From the NCBI RefSeq assembly GCF_001050015.1, contig NZ_CVTB01000307.1, positions 1 to 17,015 on the forward strand: 17,015 nt of DNA, in the 5' to 3' direction. The notes under the pieces were generated by a model that did not search any database, was not told the origin of the DNA, and saw nothing but the letters and a program-made list of their open reading frames with translations. Shown here piece after piece: positions 6,959-14,811 of this stretch; the stretch's first letter is position 1, and each line of letters starts with the position of its first letter. This stretch comes from Mycolicibacterium malmesburyense (GTDB lineage: Bacteria; Actinomycetota; Actinomycetes; Mycobacteriales; Mycobacteriaceae). The translations under genes and the position numbers were made by a program.

Positions 6959-8586
6959 AGACGCTACTGGCCGCCGACGCGACCGTCGGCAATCCCGTCG
7001 CCAACATCGCCATCTTCGGCTTGTTCGTCGCGGTGACGCTGTACATCGTGATCCGCGCGAGCAAGAGGAACGCGACCGCCGCCGAATTCTTCACCGCTGG
7101 GCGCTCCTTCACCGGTCCGCAGAACGGCATCGCGATCTCCGGTGACTATCTGTCGGCAGCGAGCTTCCTCGGCATCGCGGGCGCCATCGCGGTCTACGGC
7201 TATGACGGCTTCCTCTACTCCATCGGTTTCCTGGTGGCCTGGCTGGTCGCACTGCTGCTGGTCGCCGAATTGCTCCGCAACGCAGGCAAATTCACGATGG
7301 CCGACGTGCTGAGTTTCCGGCTCAAGCAGCGCCCGGTGCGACTCGCCGCGGCCACCACCACCCTGGCCGTCTGCCTGTTCTACCTGCTGGCGCAGATGGC
7401 CGGCGCGGGCGGACTCGTCGCGCTGCTGCTCAACGTCACCAGTGACCTCGGCCAGGCCGTCGTCATCGCCGTGGTCGGCGTGCTGATGATCGTCTACGTG
7501 CTGATCGGCGGCATGAAGGGCACCACCTGGGTGCAGATCATCAAGGCCGTCCTGCTGATCGGCGGCGCCGCGCTGATGACGGTGTGGGTGCTCGCCAAGT
7601 TCGGTGCGAACTTCTCCGGGATCCTCGGTGCGGCCCAGTCCGCGGTGTCGGGTTCGTCCAACGAGGCCGTCGCCGCCCGCGATGTCCTGGCACCCGGTGC
7701 GCAGTACGGCGCCTCGATGACATCACAGATCAACTTCATCTCGTTGGCGCTGGCGCTCGTCCTGGGCACCGCGGGGCTGCCGCACGTGCTGATGCGGTTC
7801 TACACCGTGCCGACCGCCAAGGAAGCGCGTCGCTCGGTGGTCTGGGCGATCGCGCTCATCGGCGCGTTCTACCTGTTCACCCTCGCGCTCGGATACGGCG
7901 CCGCGGCGCTCGTCGGGCCCGACACCATCCTGGCCGCGCCGGGCGGGCAGAACTCGGCCGCGCCACTTCTGGCATTCGAACTGGGCGGGGTCATCCTGCT
8001 CGGCATCATCTCCGCGGTCGCGTTCGCGACGATCCTCGCCGTGGTCGCGGGCCTGACCATCACCGCGGCGACGTCGTTCGCGCACGACATCTACGCCAGC
8101 GTGATGAAGAGCCACCGGGTGTCCGAGGACGAACAGGTGCGGGTCTCGCGGATCACGGTCGTGGTGCTGGGCGTCTTCGCCATCGGCCTCGGTGTCCTGG
8201 CGGCCGAACAGAACATCGCGTTCCTGGTCGCGCTGGCGTTCGCGGTCGCCGCCGCGGCGAACCTGCCGACGATCCTGTACTCGCTGTACTGGCCGCGGTT
8301 CAACACCCGCGGCGCGCTGTGGAGCATGTACGGCGGCCTGATCTCGACGATCCTGCTGATCGTGTTCTCCCCCGCGGTGTCGGGTTCGAAGACCGCGATG
8401 CTGCCCAGCGTCGACTTCGCCTGGTTCCCGCTGGCCAATCCCGGCATCGTGTCGATCCCGCTGGCCTTCGTGCTCGGCGCCATCGGCACGCTGACCTCGC
8501 CCGACCGGGGCGACCCCGACATCAACGCCGAGTTCGAGGTGCGCTCGTTGACCGGCGTCGGCGCGGAGAAAGCGGTCACACACTGA
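6955..8586 (+). CDS. Cation/monocarboxylate symporter of the ActP/MctC type, 543 aa
   Basis: This SSS-family permease is predicted to import acetate, propionate or pyruvate. GIAISGDYLSAASFLGIAGA (TM1 region), GGMKGTTWVQIIKAVLL, GTAGLPHVLMRFYTVPTAKE and AGLTITAATSFAHDIYASVM are strongly conserved in the ActP/MctC branch. Length and loop sizes are normal, unlike the upstream symporter with its long insert. About 13 TM helices are expected. The C-terminal tail (TSPDRGDPDINAEFEVRSLTGVGAEKAVTH) is cytosolic. It is coupled to the DUF485 gene by an ATGA overlap. The upstream LytTR regulator is the obvious candidate controller. The family assignment is firm; the exact substrate is inferred from C. 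glutamicum MctC and E. coli ActP. Confidence 0.92.
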   Translation: MKTLLAADATVGNPVANIAIFGLFVAVTLYIVIRASKRNATAAEFFTAGRSFTGPQNGIAISGDYLSAASFLGIAGAIAVYGYDGFLYSIGFLVAWLVALLLVAELLRNAGKFTMADVLSFRLKQRPVRLAAATTTLAVCLFYLLAQMAGAGGLVALLLNVTSDLGQAVVIAVVGVLMIVYVLIGGMKGTTWVQIIKAVLLIGGAALMTVWVLAKFGANFSGILGAAQSAVSGSSNEAVAARDVLAPGAQYGASMTSQINFISLALALVLGTAGLPHVLMRFYTVPTAKEARRSVVWAIALIGAFYLFTLALGYGAAALVGPDTILAAPGGQNSAAPLLAFELGGVILLGIISAVAFATILAVVAGLTITAATSFAHDIYASVMKSHRVSEDEQVRVSRITVVVLGVFAIGLGVLAAEQNIAFLVALAFAVAAAANLPTILYSLYWPRFNTRGALWSMYGGLISTILLIVFSPAVSGSKTAMLPSVDFAWFPLANPGIVSIPLAFVLGAIGTLTSPDRGDPDINAEFEVRSLTGVGAEKAVTH

Positions 8587-8629
8587 CCAAAGGGGATTAG
8601 GGCGCCCGCGGGGGTGGTTATCAACAAGC

Positions 8630-9829
8630 ATGCTCGACACCGCCCCGGCGGGCCCCGCCGCGACCGCCCACCGCCTGGCTTTCCCGCTCCTGGCGTACGC
8701 GTTCGCCGCGATCATGCTCGGCACCACGATGCCGACGCCGATGTACGCGCTCTACGGCGAGCGGATGCAGTTCTCGGTGCTGACCACCACCGTCGTGTAC
8801 GCGGCCTATGCGGGCGGCGTGCTGTTCGCGCTGCTGGCGTTCGGACGGTGGTCCGACGCGATCGGTAGGCGACCCATCCTGCTGGGCGGCGTGGTCGCGG
8901 CGCTGATCAGTGCGGGGGTGTTCCTGGCGGCGGATTCGGTGCCGCTGCTGCTCGTCGGCCGGGTGTTCTCCGGGTTGTCGGCGGGCGTCTTCACCGGGAC
9001 GGCAACGGCCGCCGTCGTCGAAGCCGCACCGCCCCACTGGCGCACCAGGGCCGCCGCGGTCGCGACCGTCGCCAACATCGGCGGGCTCGGCCTGGGTCCG
9101 ATGATGGCCGGCGTGCTCGTCGAGTACGCCCCGCAGCCGCTGCACCTGAGTTTCATCGTGCACATCGTGCTGGCCGCGCTCGCGGGCGTGGCGGTGCTGC
9201 TGGTGCCGGAGACGTCGCCGCGATCCGGGCGGATCGCCCTGCAGCGCCTCTCGGTGCCGCCCGAGGTGCGTTCGGTGTTCATCCTCGCCGCGATCGCCGG
9301 CTTCGGCGGATTCGCCGTCACCGGGCTGTTCGCTGCCGTCGCGCCGTCCTTCGTGACCGAGGTGATAGGCATCGACAACCAGGCCGTCGCCGGTCTGATC
9401 GCCGGTTCGATCTTCGCGGCCTCGGCCCTCACACAGATCGCCACCAACTCCATGGCACCGCAGCGGGCCCTCGCCGTCGGCTGCGGAATCCTGGTCGTCG
9501 GGATGACGACTCTGGCTGTGGCGCTGCAACTCTCGTCGCTCATCGGGCTCATCGCGGCGGCCGTGGTATCGGGCATCGGGCAGGGCATGAGCTTCAGCCG
9601 CGGCCTGGCCGCCATCTCCGAACACAGCCCGGCCGACCGCCGCGCCGAGGTCAACTCGACGTTCTTCGTCATCGGCTACGTGGCGATCTCGGTGCCCGTC
9701 GTCGGTGAGGGTCTGGCGGCCCAACAGTGGGGATTGCGCACGGCGGGCGTGAGTTTCGCCGTGGCCGTGGCCGTGCTCGCGGGCATCTGCCTGACGGCGA
9801 TCCTGGTGCGCGAAGCGCGCTCCAGCTAA
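8630..9829 (+). CDS. MFS transporter, 399 aa
   Basis: A twelve-TM major facilitator protein. The loop after TM2 carries the MFS motif A (GRWSDAIGRRP, about 83-93). RVFSGLSAGVFTGTATA (TM4) and GGLGLGPMMAGVLVEY (TM5) resemble the DHA1 drug:H+ antiporter branch. The short hydrophilic centre (ETSPRSGRIALQRLSVPPEVRS) joins the two halves. The substrate cannot be read from sequence. The ATG at 8630 has only a distant G-rich stretch (8610-8617) as ribosome binding site. The 43-base gap after the symporter leaves open whether it is part of that operon. Its stop overlaps the convergent DUF5302 gene by four bases. Confidence 0.88.
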   Translation: MLDTAPAGPAATAHRLAFPLLAYAFAAIMLGTTMPTPMYALYGERMQFSVLTTTVVYAAYAGGVLFALLAFGRWSDAIGRRPILLGGVVAALISAGVFLAADSVPLLLVGRVFSGLSAGVFTGTATAAVVEAAPPHWRTRAAAVATVANIGGLGLGPMMAGVLVEYAPQPLHLSFIVHIVLAALAGVAVLLVPETSPRSGRIALQRLSVPPEVRSVFILAAIAGFGGFAVTGLFAAVAPSFVTEVIGIDNQAVAGLIAGSIFAASALTQIATNSMAPQRALAVGCGILVVGMTTLAVALQLSSLIGLIAAAVVSGIGQGMSFSRGLAAISEHSPADRRAEVNSTFFVIGYVAISVPVVGEGLAAQQWGLRTAGVSFAVAVAVLAGICLTAILVREARSS

Positions 9830-9993
9830 CCGCTCTTGCGCCGGAACTCCCGGCGATGCTCGACCGGTCCGTGCGCTCTCGGCTGCTTGGCCCCGCCGTC
9901 CTTGTGATCTCCCCCGCCGGCCGCCTTGGCCTTCTTGCGCTCCAGCGCTTCCCGGAACTTGCGCTTGGTGTCGTCTTCCGGTGCTTCAGCCAT
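9826..9993 (-). CDS. DUF5302 family small basic protein, 55 aa
   Basis: The minus strand from ATG (9991-9993) to TAG (9826-9828) encodes 55 residues beginning MAEAPEDDTKRKFREALERK and ending HRREFRRKSG. Highly charged, with a Lys/Arg-rich helix, a Gly/Asp/His linker (GGGDHKDGG) and a basic tail, it matches the DUF5302 family of small actinobacterial proteins of unknown function. A TAGGCT box stands exactly six bases before the ATG, so it is probably leaderless. It follows the Rv1155-like gene on the same strand but has its own promoter. It may correspond to the small gene annotated beside Rv1155 in M. tuberculosis; that is from memory and unverified. Confidence 0.8.
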   Translation of the reverse strand: MAEAPEDDTKRKFREALERKKAKAAGGGDHKDGGAKQPRAHGPVEHRREFRRKSG

Positions 9994-9999
9994 GACGGG

Positions 10000-10005
10000 A
10001 GCCTA
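10000..10005 (-). promoter_or_regulatory. Leaderless -10 box for the DUF5302 gene
   Basis: The minus strand reads TAGGCT, then six bases, then ATG. The box is identical in sequence and spacing to that of the upstream Rv1155-like gene. Confidence 0.6.
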
Positions 10006-10036
10006 GCCCTTCGGCCCGCCGGCCGTCGCCTGCTTT

Positions 10037-10492
<456 letters not shown>

Positions 10493-10498
10493 CGTCTC

Positions 10499-10504
10499 TA
10501 CCAT
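10499..10504 (+). promoter_or_regulatory. Leaderless -10 box for the first LCM methyltransferase
   Basis: TACCAT, six bases, then GTG at 10511. This decides the start of the downstream gene, since the alternative start at 10469 would lie inside the divergent gene and upstream of the transcript. Confidence 0.6.
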
Positions 10505-10510
10505 CGACAT

Positions 10511-11347
10511 GTGGCCGGTCCTGCACCTCGAATCGATGGCAATGTTCTCGAAGGCGTTTCCGCGACGGCGCTGTGGACGCTGTACTACCGCGCGAGCGAG
10601 GCCAAGCGGTCCGACGGCGTGATCCGCGACCCGTGGGCGGTCACGCTGTTCGACTCGATCGACTACGACTACGGCAAGTTCGGCAAACCCAAACAGGCCC
10701 ACGCGCTGCGGGCCATCGCGTTCGACACGGCGACTCGCGAGTATCTGACCGAACATCCGAAGGCATCGGTGGTCGCGCTCGCCGAGGGCTTGCAGACGAG
10801 CTTCTGGCGCCTGCAGCGGCACGGTGTCACCGACGAATCAACGTGGTACTCCGTCGATCTCCCGCCTGTGATCGCGCTGCGGGAGAAACTGTTGCCCCAA
10901 GACGATCGCATCGTGCCCCTGGCTCAATCGGCGCTGGACCGGAGTTGGATGGACCGCGTCGACGCGTCGAACGGCGTCTTCATCACGACCGAGGGCCTGC
11001 TGATGTATCTCGAACCCGACGTCGCCCTCGACCTGATCCGCGACTGCGCCCAGCGCTTCCCCGGCGGCCGGTTGCTGTTCGATTCCGTACCGCCCTGGTT
11101 CAGCCGTCGCACGGTGCGCGGCAAGCTGAAGCTCTCCGACCGCTATGTCACCCCGCCGATGCCGTTCGGTCTCAGCCCGGACGAGGCCGTCGAGCTGGCC
11201 GGGCGCATCCCCGGAGTGCGCGCCGCTCATGACGTCGCCCTGCCGGCGGGACGTGGGCTCTACAAGGTGCTGGCCTCGCCGGCGTGGGACCGCGTCGGCT
11301 TCCTGCGCCGCGGTCGGCCGAGCCACACCTTGCTGGAGTTCGGCTGA
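10511..11347 (+). CDS. LCM-family SAM-dependent methyltransferase, copy 1, 278 aa
   Basis: This is a class I SAM methyltransferase of the leucine-carboxyl-methyltransferase (LCM/Ppm1) type, a family expanded in mycobacteria and annotated there as O-methyltransferases. Visible features are SATALWTLYYRASEAKR (17-33), RDPWAVTLFDSIDYDY, the SAM motif I region VVALAEGLQTSFWRL (87-101), WYSVDLPPVIALRE (acidic SAM-ribose site), GVFITTEGLLMYLEP and the end HTLLEFG. Motif I differs from the usual LGAGLDTR: Gly-Ala is Ala-Glu and the Asp is Gln. It is clearly paralogous to the gene at 11883. The GTG at 10511 was chosen from the TACCAT box. Its TGA overlaps the DUF1697 ATG by one base. The substrate is unknown. 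Confidence 0.85.
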   Translation: MAGPAPRIDGNVLEGVSATALWTLYYRASEAKRSDGVIRDPWAVTLFDSIDYDYGKFGKPKQAHALRAIAFDTATREYLTEHPKASVVALAEGLQTSFWRLQRHGVTDESTWYSVDLPPVIALREKLLPQDDRIVPLAQSALDRSWMDRVDASNGVFITTEGLLMYLEPDVALDLIRDCAQRFPGGRLLFDSVPPWFSRRTVRGKLKLSDRYVTPPMPFGLSPDEAVELAGRIPGVRAAHDVALPAGRGLYKVLASPAWDRVGFLRRGRPSHTLLEFG

Positions 11348-11868
11348 TGACGCGCTACGCCGCCTTTCTGCGCGGGGTCAACGTCGGGGGCGTCAACCTC
11401 AAGATGGCCGATGTCGCGAAGGCCTTCGAAGACGCCGGATTCCGTTCGGTGCGAACGATTCTCGCCAGCGGCAACGTGCTGTTCGACAGCGGCGCGGGCG
11501 TCGATGCGGTGCGCAAGAAGGCGGAGAAGGCGTTGCGGGACGCCTTCGGTTACGACGCCTGGGTGCTGGCCTACCCGATCGACTCGGTGGCGGCGATCTC
11601 ACGCGCTTACCCATTCGAGCGCGAGGTCCCCGACCACCACTCCTACGTCACGTTCGTGACCGACGAACAGGTCCTCGACGAACTCGCCGGCCTGGCCGAG
11701 GGCGCCCCGCCCCAGGAGAAGATCGAGCGCGGCGAAGGGGTCATCTACTGGCAGGTGCCCAGGGCCGCCACGCTCGACAGCACCATCGGCAAGACGATGG
11801 GCAAGAAGCGGTACAAGTCGTCGACCACCACCAGGAACCTGCGAACCCTCGACAAGGTCCTGCGCTAG
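11347..11868 (+). CDS. DUF1697 domain protein, 173 aa
   Basis: The pattern RYAAFLRGVNVGGVNLKMAD, then RSVRTILASGNVLFD, then SYVTFVTDEQ and the end KTMGKKRYKSSTTTRNLRTL is diagnostic of DUF1697, a small alpha/beta family of unknown function often found beside metabolic genes. Length is typical. The start overlaps the stop of the methyltransferase (TGATG), so the two are translationally coupled. The second paralogous methyltransferase follows after 14 bases. No catalytic residues can be assigned. Confidence 0.9.
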   Translation: MTRYAAFLRGVNVGGVNLKMADVAKAFEDAGFRSVRTILASGNVLFDSGAGVDAVRKKAEKALRDAFGYDAWVLAYPIDSVAAISRAYPFEREVPDHHSYVTFVTDEQVLDELAGLAEGAPPQEKIERGEGVIYWQVPRAATLDSTIGKTMGKKRYKSSTTTRNLRTLDKVLR

Positions 11869-11869
11869 G

Positions 11870-11875
11870 TAGATT
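11870..11875 (+). promoter_or_regulatory. Leaderless -10 box for the second LCM methyltransferase
   Basis: TAGATT, seven bases, then GTG at 11883. It starts two bases after the DUF1697 stop, so copy 2 can be transcribed independently of copy 1. Confidence 0.5.
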
Positions 11876-11882
11876 CGAGTAG

Positions 11883-12734
11883 GTGAGCTCCGAACCGAAC
11901 GCTTCGTCCGCCAAAGCCGACGCCACGATGCTGACCGGCGTCTCCGAGACCGCGTTGATGACGCTGAAGGTGCGGGCGAACGAGGCCAGTCGCCCGGACC
12001 GCCTGATCGACGACCCCATGGCAATCCAACTCGCCGAATCGATCGACTTCGACTTCGCCAAGTTCGGCCTGTCGCGCCGCCAGGACATGGCGGTGCGCGC
12101 ACTGGGCTTCGACCGCGAGACCCGGCGCTACCTCGGTGACCATCCGCGCGCCACCGTGGTAGCGCTCGCCGAGGGTCTTCAGACCAGCTTCTACCGGATC
12201 GACGCCGCCGAGGCGGACCACGAATTTCGTTGGCTCACCGTTGATCTGCCGCCGGTCATCGAGCTGCGTCGCCGGCTGCTCCCGCCGTCGGACCGCGTGC
12301 GCATGCTGGCCCAGTCGGCGTTGGACTACAGCTGGATGGACCAGGTCGACACCGAGCACGGCGTGTTCATCACCGCCGAAGGGCTGCTGATGTACCTGCA
12401 GCCGGAGGAGTCGCTCGGCCTCATCCGCGAATGCGCTTCCCGCTTTCCGGGCGGGCAGATGATGTTCGAGCTGCCACCGGCCTGGTTCGCCAAAGCGATC
12501 AGCAGCGGCCTGCTGCGGCCATCGTGGGGCTACCGAGTCCCGCCGATGCCGTTCCACATGACGCCCTCGCAGGTTGCCAACCTCGTCAACGAGATCCCCG
12601 GGATCCGGGCGGTCCACGACGTGGCATTGCCTCCCGGGCGCGGAAGGGTGCTCAACGCGCTGATGTGGGGCGCTCAGCGATTCCCGTGGTTCGACTCCGT
12701 GCGGCCGGTCTTCACGCTCCTCGAGTTCGGGTGA
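11883..12734 (+). CDS. LCM-family SAM-dependent methyltransferase, copy 2 (Rv1153c/Omt-like), 283 aa
   Basis: It is paralogous to the gene at 10511, with roughly half the residues identical by eye and matching blocks throughout: GVSETALMTLKVRANEASRPD, ESIDFDFAKFG, VVALAEGLQTSFYRI, VDLPPVIELRRRLLPPSDRV, AQSALDYSWMDQVD, EGLLMYLQPEE, RVPPMPFHM and TLLEFG. It shares the altered SAM motif I (ALAEGLQTSF). It sits next to the GntR/sirtuin pair, the position of the Omt gene Rv1153c in M. tuberculosis as I recall it, so this copy is the better candidate for the orthologue. The GTG start is supported by a leaderless -10 box. The substrate is unknown. Confidence 0.87.
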   Translation: MSSEPNASSAKADATMLTGVSETALMTLKVRANEASRPDRLIDDPMAIQLAESIDFDFAKFGLSRRQDMAVRALGFDRETRRYLGDHPRATVVALAEGLQTSFYRIDAAEADHEFRWLTVDLPPVIELRRRLLPPSDRVRMLAQSALDYSWMDQVDTEHGVFITAEGLLMYLQPEESLGLIRECASRFPGGQMMFELPPAWFAKAISSGLLRPSWGYRVPPMPFHMTPSQVANLVNEIPGIRAVHDVALPPGRGRVLNALMWGAQRFPWFDSVRPVFTLLEFG

Positions 12735-12739
12735 GGCCG

Positions 12740-13105
12740 CTACCCGAACGCCGCCTTCACGTACCGCAGCGCCTCGTCCCTGCCGACACCGAGCGCCCTG
12801 GCCGCCGATACGAACGTGTTCGCCGCCGTGGCCATCGCGGCGTCCGCCGGATCTTCGTGAGCGACGAATGTGCCGAAGCGGCCACGAGTTTCGAGAATCC
12901 CCGCCGACTCCAGCTCGCGGTAGGCACGGGCCACGGTGTTCACCGCGAGACCGAGCTGACCCGCGAGTTCGCGCACCGTCGGCAGGCGCGTCCCCGGCGC
13001 GAGCCTGCCATCGCGCACACCGTCGATGATCTGCGTCCTGAGCTGGTCGAACAAGGCGCCCGAGGAGCGCTGATCGATGCGTACCCAATCCCCCAAGTTG
13101 GCCAC
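12740..13105 (-). CDS. GntR-family regulator, YtrA type (Rv1152-like), 121 aa
   Basis: The protein is a short GntR regulator: a winged helix-turn-helix (about 17-83) with [41 protein letters not shown] and [17 protein letters not shown], and only about 38 residues after it, as in the YtrA subfamily that lacks a ligand-binding domain and dimerises by a short helix. The GTG at 13105 gives 121 residues and has GATACT six bases upstream. It diverges from the sirtuin with 36 bases between the starts, so autoregulation and control of the sirtuin are likely; this is inference from layout. Its end is five bases from the convergent methyltransferase stop. Confidence 0.88.
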   Translation of the reverse strand: MANLGDWVRIDQRSSGALFDQLRTQIIDGVRDGRLAPGTRLPTVRELAGQLGLAVNTVARAYRELESAGILETRGRFGTFVAHEDPADAAMATAANTFVSAARALGVGRDEALRYVKAAFG

Positions 13106-13111
13106 GTGCCC

Positions 13112-13117
13112 AGTATC
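13112..13117 (-). promoter_or_regulatory. Possible leaderless -10 box for the GntR gene
   Basis: The minus strand reads GATACT, six bases, GTG. It keeps the A and final T of the mycobacterial -10 box but has G in the first position. The palindrome CACGTG (13103-13108) overlaps the start codon. Confidence 0.4.
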
Positions 13118-13129
13118 GCCCACACCGGC

Positions 13130-13135
13130 TAGTTT
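13130..13135 (+). promoter_or_regulatory. Leaderless -10 box for the sirtuin gene
   Basis: TAGTTT, six bases, then GTG at 13142. The box supports this start over any internal one. Confidence 0.6.
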
Positions 13136-13141
13136 GGTCAT

Positions 13142-13855
13142 GTGCAGGTAACGGTCCTCAGCGGTGCGGGTATCTCGGCCGAAAGCGGGGTCCCGACCTT
13201 CCGCGACGCCGAAACCGGGCTGTGGGCGAAGGTCGACCCCTACGAAATCTCCAGTTCGGAGGGGTGGCGAGCCCACCCCGAAAAGGTGTGGGCGTGGTAT
13301 CTGTGGCGCCATTACATGATGAGCGAGGTGCAGCCGAACAACGGGCACCGCGCCGTGGCCGCCTGGCAGGACTACGCCGACGTGCACGTCGTCACCCAGA
13401 ACGTCGATGACCTGCACGAGCGCGCCGGCAGCAAGAAGGTCTACCACGTGCACGGAAGCCTGTTCGAGTTCCGCTGCGATCGGTGCCAGGCGGGGTACTC
13501 GGATGAACTGCCGACCATGCCCGAACCGGTGGAGACCGTCGACCCGCCGCGATGCGTGTGCAGTGGGCTCATTCGACCCAACGTGGTCTGGTTCGGCGAG
13601 GCGTTGCCCGAGGACGCGTGGCAGCGGTCGGTGGAGGCGGTCAGCGGCGCCGACCTGGTGATCGTCGTCGGCACCTCGTCGATCGTCTATCCCGCCGCGG
13701 GGCTGCCCGAGATCGCGATCGCCAGGGGCATCCCGGTCATCGAGGTCAATCCGGAACGCACACCGCTCTCGGACTCGGTGACGGCGTCGCTGCGCGAATC
13801 GGCCGCGACCGCACTGCCGAACCTGCTGCAGCGGCTTCCGGCCCTGCTCGGTTGA
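13142..13855 (+). CDS. cobB: NAD-dependent protein deacylase, class III sirtuin (Rv1151c-like), 237 aa
   Basis: The sirtuin motifs are complete: [14 protein letters not shown] (8-21), [12 protein letters not shown] (85-96), catalytic His104 in YHVHGS, four zinc Cys (112, 115, 138, 140), [27 protein letters not shown] and EVNPE. Tyr53 and Arg56 (YLWR) form the Y-x-x-R pair that marks class III enzymes (SIRT5, E. coli CobB), which remove succinyl and malonyl as well as acetyl groups. It uses NAD+ to deacylate lysines in the cytosol. Family members activate acetyl-CoA synthetase by deacetylation. It is divergent from the GntR gene and probably leaderless. A palindromic repeat begins immediately after the TGA. 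Confidence 0.95.
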   Translation: MQVTVLSGAGISAESGVPTFRDAETGLWAKVDPYEISSSEGWRAHPEKVWAWYLWRHYMMSEVQPNNGHRAVAAWQDYADVHVVTQNVDDLHERAGSKKVYHVHGSLFEFRCDRCQAGYSDELPTMPEPVETVDPPRCVCSGLIRPNVVWFGEALPEDAWQRSVEAVSGADLVIVVGTSSIVYPAAGLPEIAIARGIPVIEVNPERTPLSDSVTASLRESAATALPNLLQRLPALLG

Positions 13856-13909
13856 GCGATCTGTGTGCGCTTTGTTGCGCTCACCGCTCGTGAACGCACA
13901 CAAATCGCG
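13856..13909. repeat. 54-bp palindromic repeat, copy 1
   Basis: The outer arms, GCGATCTGTGTGCG (13856-13869) and CGCACACAAATCGC (13895-13908), are complementary with one mismatch over 14 bases. The core TTTGTTGCGCTCACCGCTCGT is shared with copy 2 but for its last bases. The two copies match at about 48 of 54 positions without gaps. It starts directly after the sirtuin stop and precedes the DUF559 gene. It could be a terminator hairpin or a dispersed palindromic element. Confidence 0.8.
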
Positions 13910-13950
13910 GCTCGTGGAACCGGACGCGTCCCCAGAGCGTCCTTCTCAAC

Positions 13951-14805
13951 GTGCTCGAAGACCATCTGCGGCGGCACGACGGAGTCATAACGCTTGCGCA
14001 AGCCGAGCGATGCGGTCTGAGCAGACACGCGGTCGGTAGGCGGGTTCGCGCCGGACGCTGGCGACGATGCTCACCCGGCGTGTACTTCGTCGACGACCGG
14101 CCGTTCACCGGCGCCGCGCGGGTGCGGGCGGCCGTCTGGGGTTACGGGCCGCAAGCGACGGCCAGCGGATTGTCAGCCGCGTGGTGGTACAGCATGACGC
14201 GGTTTCCGCCCGAAGTCGTCGAAGTGACAGTGCCCAGAGACAGTCATCATCCACACCGCGCCGGAATTCGCTTGCGGAGGCGGGACCTGGCGCATTCGGA
14301 TGTGGTCGAACGCAGAGGGCTGAGAGTGACCGCGATGCCGCTGACGGTCGTCGAAGCAGCGGTCCGCGGGCGGGACGGTGTCGTGTTGCTGGATTCGGCT
14401 CTGCAGAGCTATGTCGAATTGCACGACCTGTGGCGAGCGCATCTGCGCAACAAGGGCCGATACGGATCGCCGGCCGCCAGACGACTGCTACAGGCGGCGT
14501 CGGACGGCGCTCGATCGGCGGCCGAGCGTCTGCTCTTGAAACTTCTGCGCGAAGCAGGGATTGGCGGCTGGCACCCGAACCACCCGGTCGACAGATACAA
14601 GGTCGACGTCGGGTTCCCCCTCCAGAAGGTTGCCGTCGAAGTCGACGGCTGGGCATTCCACAGCGATGCAGAGGTGTTCGTGAAGGACCGCAATCGGCAG
14701 AACAAGATCGCACTACTGGGTTGGACGATCCTGCGCTTCACGTGGTTGGACCTCACCCAGTATCCCGAGCGGGTGACAGCGGAGATTCGACGAGCTGTCG
14801 CCTGA
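13951..14805 (+). CDS. AbiEi-like winged-helix plus DUF559 (Vsr-like nuclease) protein, 284 aa
   Basis: The N-terminus (about 1-48) is a winged helix of the AbiEi antitoxin type: LEDHLRRHDGVITLAQAERC, LSRHAVGRRVRAGRWRR and SPGVYFV. The C-terminus (about 188-284) is a DUF559 domain related to Vsr and other PD-(D/E)XK nucleases: AERLLLKLLREAG (Glu192), YKVDVGFP (Asp219), VAVEVDGWAFH (Glu230, Asp232, His237), VKDRNRQNKIALLGWTILRFT. All acidic site residues are present, so it may be active. No AbiEii toxin gene is adjacent, so a classical two-gene toxin-antitoxin pair is unlikely. The GTG at 13951 has no clear ribosome binding site or -10 box, so the start is uncertain. GGACGCGTCC (13922-13931), a perfect palindrome, lies just upstream. 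A 54-bp repeat flanks each side. Confidence 0.82.
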   Translation: MLEDHLRRHDGVITLAQAERCGLSRHAVGRRVRAGRWRRCSPGVYFVDDRPFTGAARVRAAVWGYGPQATASGLSAAWWYSMTRFPPEVVEVTVPRDSHHPHRAGIRLRRRDLAHSDVVERRGLRVTAMPLTVVEAAVRGRDGVVLLDSALQSYVELHDLWRAHLRNKGRYGSPAARRLLQAASDGARSAAERLLLKLLREAGIGGWHPNHPVDRYKVDVGFPLQKVAVEVDGWAFHSDAEVFVKDRNRQNKIALLGWTILRFTWLDLTQYPERVTAEIRRAVA

Positions 14806-14811
14806 TCCCCA

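Noticed and set aside
8621..9724. Long minus-strand open frame opposite the MFS transporter
   Set aside because: Same antisense artefact of GC-rich codons; the MFS motif A and TM helices are on the plus strand.
13951..14805. Reading the DUF559 gene as half of an AbiE toxin-antitoxin pair
   Set aside because: No nucleotidyltransferase-type AbiEii gene is adjacent on either side.
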